A stretch of 13,549 nt of DNA from a bacterium UBP2_UBA4780 (GTDB lineage Bacteria; Edwardsbacteria; AC1; EtOH8): assembly GCA_002403115.1 (NCBI GenBank), contig DHHE01000164.1, forward strand, positions 1 through 13,549, in the 5' to 3' direction. The first letter of the stretch is position 1; the number at the start of each line of letters is the position of its first letter. A program made the position numbers and the translations under genes. The notes under the pieces are model-generated. The model ran no database searches. It was not told where the DNA came from and was given only the letters and a program-made list of their open reading frames with translations. This document shows, in pieces, positions 12,197 through 13,549 of the stretch.

Positions 12197-13549
12197 TTAC
12201 TTGCCCTCGTCCACCACCTTGAAGTCCGCGTCCTCGGCCCCCTCCTGCTTCGGAGGCTCCTGGCCCCCGGCCCCGGGCTCCGGCCCGGGCTGGGCCTCCC
12301 CGCCTCCGTCGGTGCCGCCGGCGGCCTGCTGCTGGGCCGCCTTGGCGTAGACCGCCTCGCCTATCTTCCGGGCGGCCGCGGCCAGCTCGTCGGTAGCCGC
12401 CTTGATGGAGGACAGCGTGTCGCCCTTGAGCTCGTTGCGCAGCCGGTTGATGGCCCCCTCGATCTTGCCCCGGTCCCCGGCCTCGATCTGCGAGCCGTAC
12501 TCCCTCATGGTCTTCTCGGTCTCGTAGATCATGGCGTCGGCCTTGTTGCGGGCCTCGATCAGCTCCCGCTTGGCCCGGTCCTCGTCGGCGTGGACCTCGG
12601 CGTCCTTCTGCATCCGGTCCACCTCGTCCTTGGACAGGCCCGAGGAGGCGGTGATCTTGATGCTCTGGGCCTTGCCGGTGCCCAGGTCCTTGGCCGAGAC
12701 GTGGAGGATGCCGTTGGCGTCTATGTCGAAGGTGACCTCTATCTGGGGGATGCCCCGCGGCGCCGGCGGCAGGCCCACCAGGTCGAACCGGGCCAGGGTG
12801 CGGTTGTCGCCGGCCATGTCCCGCTCGCCCTGGAGCACGTGGATGGAGACCGCCGGCTGGTTATCGGTGGCGGTGGAGAACACCTGGCTCTTGCGGGTGG
12901 GGATGGTGGTGTTGCGCTCGATGAGCCGGGTCATCACCTGGCCCAGGGTCTCGATGCCCAAAGAGAGCGGGGTGACGTCCAGCAGCAGCACGTCCTTGAC
13001 CTCGCCCACCAGCACCCCGGCCTGGATGGCGGCCCCGATGGCCACCACCTCGTCCGGGTTGACGCTGCGGTTGGGCTCCCGGCCGAACAGCTGCTTGACC
13101 GTGTCCTGGACCTTGGGCATCCGGGTCATGCCGCCCACCAGTACCACCTCGTCGACTTCCGAGGTCTTCAGCCCGGCGTCGTCCAGGGCCCGGCGGCAGG
13201 GGCCGATGGTCCTGGTCACCAGATCGTCCACCAGCTGCTCCATCTTGGCCCGGGTCAGGGTCAGGTCCAAGTGCTTGGCCCCGGAGGAGTCGGCGGTGAT
13301 GAACGGCAGGTTGATATTCGTCTGCATGGTGGCCGACAGCTCGCACTTGGCCTTCTCGGCCGCCTCCTTCAGGCGCTGTATGGCCATCTTGTCGCTGTGC
13401 AGATCTATGCCGCTGGACTTCTTGAACTCGTCGGCCATCCAGTCGATGATCCTCTGGTCGAAGTCGTCTCCGCCCAGGTGAGTGTCGCCGTTGGTGGAGC
13501 GGACCTCGAACACCCCCTCGCCCAGCTCCAGGATGGAGATGTCGAAGGT
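12197..13549 (-). CDS. dnaK: Chaperone protein DnaK (Hsp70), C-terminal 450 residues
   Basis: The reading frame enters from the right edge at TFDISILELGEGVFEV, the phosphate-2 region of the actin-like ATPase domain (about residue 200 of a normal DnaK). It runs 450 residues to the stop. Landmarks in order are DTHLGGDDFDQR, EVVLVGGMTRMPKVQ, the linker DVLLLDVTPLSLGIETLG, and the substrate-binding segment IPTRKSQVFSTATDNQPAVSIHVLQGER. A helical lid follows. The tail is Gly/Pro/Gln-rich and ends DADFKVVDEGK, a variant of the usual EEVD-like/EFEEVKD end. DnaK is the ATP-driven Hsp70 that works with DnaJ (7383-8558) and GrpE. The promoter and start are outside the window. GTG at 13513 is an internal valine, not a start. 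Confidence 0.98.
   Translation of the reverse strand, partial: TFDISILELGEGVFEVRSTNGDTHLGGDDFDQRIIDWMADEFKKSSGIDLHSDKMAIQRLKEAAEKAKCELSATMQTNINLPFITADSSGAKHLDLTLTRAKMEQLVDDLVTRTIGPCRRALDDAGLKTSEVDEVVLVGGMTRMPKVQDTVKQLFGREPNRSVNPDEVVAIGAAIQAGVLVGEVKDVLLLDVTPLSLGIETLGQVMTRLIERNTTIPTRKSQVFSTATDNQPAVSIHVLQGERDMAGDNRTLARFDLVGLPPAPRGIPQIEVTFDIDANGILHVSAKDLGTGKAQSIKITASSGLSKDEVDRMQKDAEVHADEDRAKRELIEARNKADAMIYETEKTMREYGSQIEAGDRGKIEGAINRLRNELKGDTLSSIKAATDELAAAARKIGEAVYAKAAQQQAAGGTDGGGEAQPGPEPGAGGQEPPKQEGAEDADFKVVDEGK

Overview
The window is GC-rich DNA in which every gene I can support lies on the minus strand, so transcription runs from high to low coordinates. No rRNA, tRNA, CRISPR array, transposase or integrase is visible. 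The organism is probably an uncultured Gram-negative bacterium. The exported M1 peptidase ends in a fibronectin-like domain plus a FlgD/sorting-type Ig module, typical of secreted proteins in the FCB group and nearby candidate phyla, but this placement is a weak inference. The spacers are full of short palindromes and repeated words.

Layout in order of transcription: dnaK (13549 to 12197, 5' end outside the window); a spacer with a strong hairpin; a carboxymuconolactone-decarboxylase-family gene (CMD); an isochorismatase-family hydrolase; an AT-rich putative lipoprotein; a 32-codon fragment starting with the dnaJ start; a NYN ribonuclease fused to a cold-shock-like domain; a decayed 3' end of a second CMD gene; a 146 bp inverted-repeat element; a second dnaJ-start fragment (31 codons); an mntA-hepT (MNT/HEPN) toxin-antitoxin pair; intact dnaJ; rsmE; a palindromic repeat; an exported M1 aminopeptidase; cvpA; an exported vWA protein; and mutS2, cut at the window edge inside its Smr domain.

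Two conserved cores can be recognised. dnaK-dnaJ-rsmE is the usual chaperone/rRNA-methylation neighbourhood. cvpA-mutS2 is the usual cvpA/mutS2 neighbourhood, here split by the vWA gene. About 3.6 kb of accessory DNA separates dnaK from dnaJ.

The most interesting part is 8504-10557. The first 17-18 codons of dnaJ occur three times in the same orientation: once in the real gene, and once directly ahead of each of two RNA-targeting modules (NYN-CSD and MntA-HepT). Each truncated copy keeps its ATG and ends in a stop 0-5 nt before the start of the module's first gene. This looks like repeated insertion or recombination at the dnaJ 5' end that leaves dnaJ intact, with the fragments possibly acting as translationally coupled leaders. 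A relic of the CMD 3' end inside the same interval indicates that junction sequences from both sides were duplicated.
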